From assembly GCA_900772675.1 (NCBI GenBank), contig CAAGRM010000107.1, positions 1 to 7,622 on the forward strand: a stretch of 7,622 nt of DNA, read 5' to 3'. The position numbers and the translations under genes are program-made. Under the pieces are notes generated by a model. The model was not told the origin of the DNA and did no database searches. It saw only the letters and a list, made by a program, of their open reading frames with translations. The first letter of the stretch is position 1. Each line of letters starts with the position of its first letter. The stretch comes from Lachnospiraceae bacterium (GTDB lineage Bacteria; Bacillota; Clostridia; Lachnospirales; Lachnospiraceae). Shown piece by piece: positions 6,861 to 7,622 of this stretch.

Positions 6861-6889
6861 ATCATACACGAAATCTTTCCTGAAATAAA
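6861..6889 (-). promoter_or_regulatory. Candidate promoter for the pyrC operon
   Basis: On the minus strand TATGAT (6861-6866, five of six bases) follows TTTATT (6884-6889, three of six) with a 17-base spacer. The predicted leader is about 95 nt. The -35 box lies 10 bases from that of the divergent csp promoter, with an A/T tract between. This is the best pair in the 200 bases upstream of pyrC, but the weak -35 limits confidence. Confidence 0.5.
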
Positions 6890-6899
6890 GAGTTTTTTC

Positions 6900-6928
6900 T
6901 TGACTTTTTCGATTTGCAAGATTATAAT
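6900..6928 (+). promoter_or_regulatory. Near-consensus promoter upstream of csp
   Basis: TTGACT (6900-6905), a 17-base spacer and TATAAT (6923-6928) match the vegetative sigma factor consensus at 11 of 12 bases. Transcription should begin near 6935. This is the strongest promoter in the window and is the only good one upstream of csp, from which it is separated by an intrinsic terminator. Confidence 0.85.
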
Positions 6929-6934
6929 GGTGTC

Positions 6935-7035
6935 AATCGAGAAGATGTTGAGATGTAATACGTGGTCACTAGCTATTAGAGATTATATTAGCATTCACCT
7001 TCAATATAATCTGTAATAGCTGGTGAATTTTTTTT
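6935..7035 (+). ncRNA. Putative ~100-nt small RNA or terminating csp leader
   Basis: The segment runs from the predicted start of a near-consensus promoter to the T-run of a strong intrinsic terminator, with no convincing protein-coding frame. About 31 single-stranded bases precede the long hairpin. It lies upstream of csp on the same strand, so it may be the short product of a csp leader at which most transcripts stop. I recognise no named RNA family. The start is inferred from the promoter; the 3' end is inferred from the terminator. Confidence 0.5.
6966..7035 (+). terminator. Strong intrinsic terminator inside the csp leader
   Basis: Bases 6966-6989 pair with 7003-7026 over 24 positions with one G-U pair (6970/7022) and one G-G mismatch (6979/7013), around a 13-base loop. 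Eight Ts follow at 7028-7035. The complementary strand lacks a T-run after the stem, so it works only rightward. It lies about 80 bases before the csp start codon, which makes it a candidate attenuator. Confidence 0.85.
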
Positions 7036-7054
7036 ACCAAAAGTTCACTCGCTT

Positions 7055-7079
7055 ATGGGGAAACATTGCATTCCCACAT
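7055..7079 (+). promoter_or_regulatory. Second csp leader hairpin upstream of the ribosome site
   Basis: ATG at 7055-7057 pairs with CAT at 7077-7079, and GGGAA at 7058-7062 pairs with TTCCC at 7071-7075, with one bulged A and an eight-base loop. It is followed by a U-rich stretch and then GGAGGT at 7101-7106. Long structured leaders are usual for cold-shock genes. The stem does not cover the ribosome site, so any effect would need an alternative fold. Confidence 0.4.
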
Positions 7080-7114
7080 CATGCTTATTTTTAATTTTAT
7101 GGAGGTAACTCACA

Positions 7115-7315
7115 ATGAACAAGGGAACAGTGAAATGGTTTAACGCAGAGAAGGGCTATGGCTTCATCACAGGCGAAGACGGAAACGATGTATTCGTACA
7201 TTTCTCCGCTATCCAGGGTGAAGGATTCAAAACTCTTGACGAAGGTCAGGCAGTTACTTACGATCTTACCGAGGGTGCTCGCGGAATGCAGGCTTCCAAC
7301 GTTGTTAAATGCTAA
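7115..7315 (+). CDS. Cold-shock domain protein, CspA family
   Basis: A 66-residue single cold-shock domain, the standard length, predicted to bind single-stranded RNA and DNA in the cytoplasm and to act as an RNA chaperone. The RNP1 motif KGYGFI (13-18) and RNP2 motif VFVHF (26-30) are intact, with W8 and F9 in VKWFNAEKG adding to the aromatic binding face. The C-terminal [10 protein letters not shown] ends the last strand. GGAGGT at 7101-7106 lies eight bases before the ATG, and codons are of the highly expressed type. The gene stands alone: a divergent pyr operon lies to its left and its own terminator follows. Its 180-nt leader contains a terminator, suggesting control by read-through. Which of the several Csp paralogues it corresponds to cannot be decided. 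Confidence 0.96.
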   Translation: MNKGTVKWFNAEKGYGFITGEDGNDVFVHFSAIQGEGFKTLDEGQAVTYDLTEGARGMQASNVVKC

Positions 7316-7328
7316 TTAACCATAAACG

Positions 7329-7362
7329 AAAAGCCGGAGGATGTATGTCCTCCGGTTTTTTT
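7329..7362 (+). terminator. Intrinsic terminator of csp
   Basis: CCGGAGGA (7334-7341) pairs perfectly with TCCTCCGG (7348-7355) around a six-base loop. An A-run precedes and seven Ts (7356-7362) follow, extending the stem. It begins about 14 bases past the csp stop codon. The flanking A-run could also allow termination leftward. Confidence 0.9.
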
Positions 7363-7439
7363 GTGTCCACCCGCAGACAAAGGATCCTGCTTGCAGCATT
7401 CTTTCCTGTTTACGCGGATAGCAATCCTCCCCCAACATA

Positions 7440-7491
7440 AAAAGCGCTTATCACATTCCCAGATTTTCATCTGTCCGTGATAGGCGCTTTT
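7440..7491 (-). terminator. Probable bidirectional terminator between csp and the right-edge gene
   Basis: Bases 7440-7454 pair with 7477-7491 over 15 positions, one of them a T-G pair on the plus strand and an A-C mismatch on the minus strand. Five Ts follow on the minus strand and a T-rich stretch on the plus. Inside is a second stem, CAGAT (7460-7464) with ATCTG (7469-7473); in minus-strand RNA its loop is GAAA, a stable GNRA tetraloop. It lies 58 bases past the stop of the leftward gene at the edge. Confidence 0.75.
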
Positions 7492-7549
7492 ATTTTCTCT
7501 GACTTTCTCTGTCATGCATATCAAGTATTGATCCTGTGAACCAATTTGA

Positions 7550-7622
7550 TTATTCTGCTGTACTTTCACCGGTAGAATCCGTATTGCTTTCACTTGCGGT
7601 GTCTGCCGTGCTATCGGAAGAC
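7550..7622 (-). CDS. C-terminal end of an unidentified leftward gene, partial
   Basis: Only the last 23 codons and a TAA stop are inside the window. The visible tail, in the frame starting at 7621, is almost entirely Ser, Thr, Glu, Asp and Ala (for example SDSTADTASE and STGESTAE), a flexible acidic low-complexity end such as often closes secreted lipoproteins, foldases or membrane proteins in Clostridia. A terminator follows on the same strand, which supports a real gene end. Family and function cannot be told from this fragment. Confidence 0.5.
   Translation of the reverse strand, partial: SSDSTADTASESNTDSTGESTAE

Noticed and set aside
6945..7016. A 24-codon leader frame (ATG to TAA) inside the putative small RNA, ending in the terminator's 3' arm
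   Set aside because: Its ATG directly abuts the only purine-rich stretch, leaving no usable ribosome-site spacing, and it has no run of regulatory codons. Kept only as a remote attenuation possibility.
7044..7095. A second promoter for csp after the leader terminator
   Set aside because: TTCACT with TGCATT matches only three of six at -10, and TTTAAT at 7090-7095 would start transcription at the ribosome site.
7312..7593. 93-residue minus-strand open frame overlapping the end of csp
   Set aside because: It crosses two terminator hairpins, lacks a ribosome site, starts inside the edge gene in another frame and has no domain-like pattern.
1..7622. CRISPR arrays, insertion sequences, tRNA or rRNA genes, prophage or toxin-antitoxin modules
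   Set aside because: No spaced direct repeats, transposase motifs, cloverleaf or rRNA-like sequence were seen; the only repeats are local inverted repeats between genes.

Overview
The window carries most of a bacterial de novo pyrimidine (UMP) biosynthesis locus on the minus strand, a cold-shock gene on the plus strand, and the last codons of an unidentified gene at the right edge. Several things point to a Gram-positive anaerobe of the Clostridia, most likely Lachnospiraceae: a class 1B dihydroorotate dehydrogenase with its PyrK iron-sulfur partner, a long type 2 PyrF, a stand-alone AdhE-like iron alcohol dehydrogenase, strong GGAGG-type ribosome sites and intermediate G+C. This placement rests on protein character and gene order; no search was run.

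Layout, following minus-strand transcription from right to left: pyrC (dihydroorotase), pyrF (OMP decarboxylase), a folded 100-base gap, pyrK and pyrD (the two subunits of NAD-dependent dihydroorotate dehydrogenase), an iron-containing alcohol dehydrogenase with its own promoter and terminator, pyrE (orotate phosphoribosyltransferase), a 50-residue single-span membrane protein, and a large hairpin running into the left edge. Together the pyr genes convert carbamoyl-aspartate to UMP: PyrC closes the ring, PyrD/PyrK oxidise dihydroorotate and pass electrons to NAD+, PyrE adds ribose phosphate, and PyrF decarboxylates OMP. The carbamoyl-phosphate and aspartate transcarbamoylase genes and pyrR are not here.

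The alcohol dehydrogenase is a separate transcription unit inside the cluster. A perfect 20-bp inverted repeat matching the Rex (NADH/NAD+ redox repressor) operator pattern overlaps its predicted -10 box, and a very long terminator hairpin follows its stop. pyrE therefore probably has its own promoter.

On the right, pyrC and a cspA-type gene diverge from back-to-back promoters whose -35 boxes are 10 bp apart. The csp promoter is near-consensus (TTGACT, 17 bp, TATAAT), yet about 40 bases after the predicted start there is a strong intrinsic terminator (24-position stem, eight Ts), well before the csp ribosome site. The roughly 100-nt promoter-to-terminator segment is either a small RNA or a termination-controlled leader, and its hairpin loop can also pair with the base of its own 3' arm. 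This is the most interesting unexplained structure in the window. A second feature worth attention is the series of large multi-segment intergenic hairpins (1-51, 1189-1272, 4434-4499, 7440-7491).
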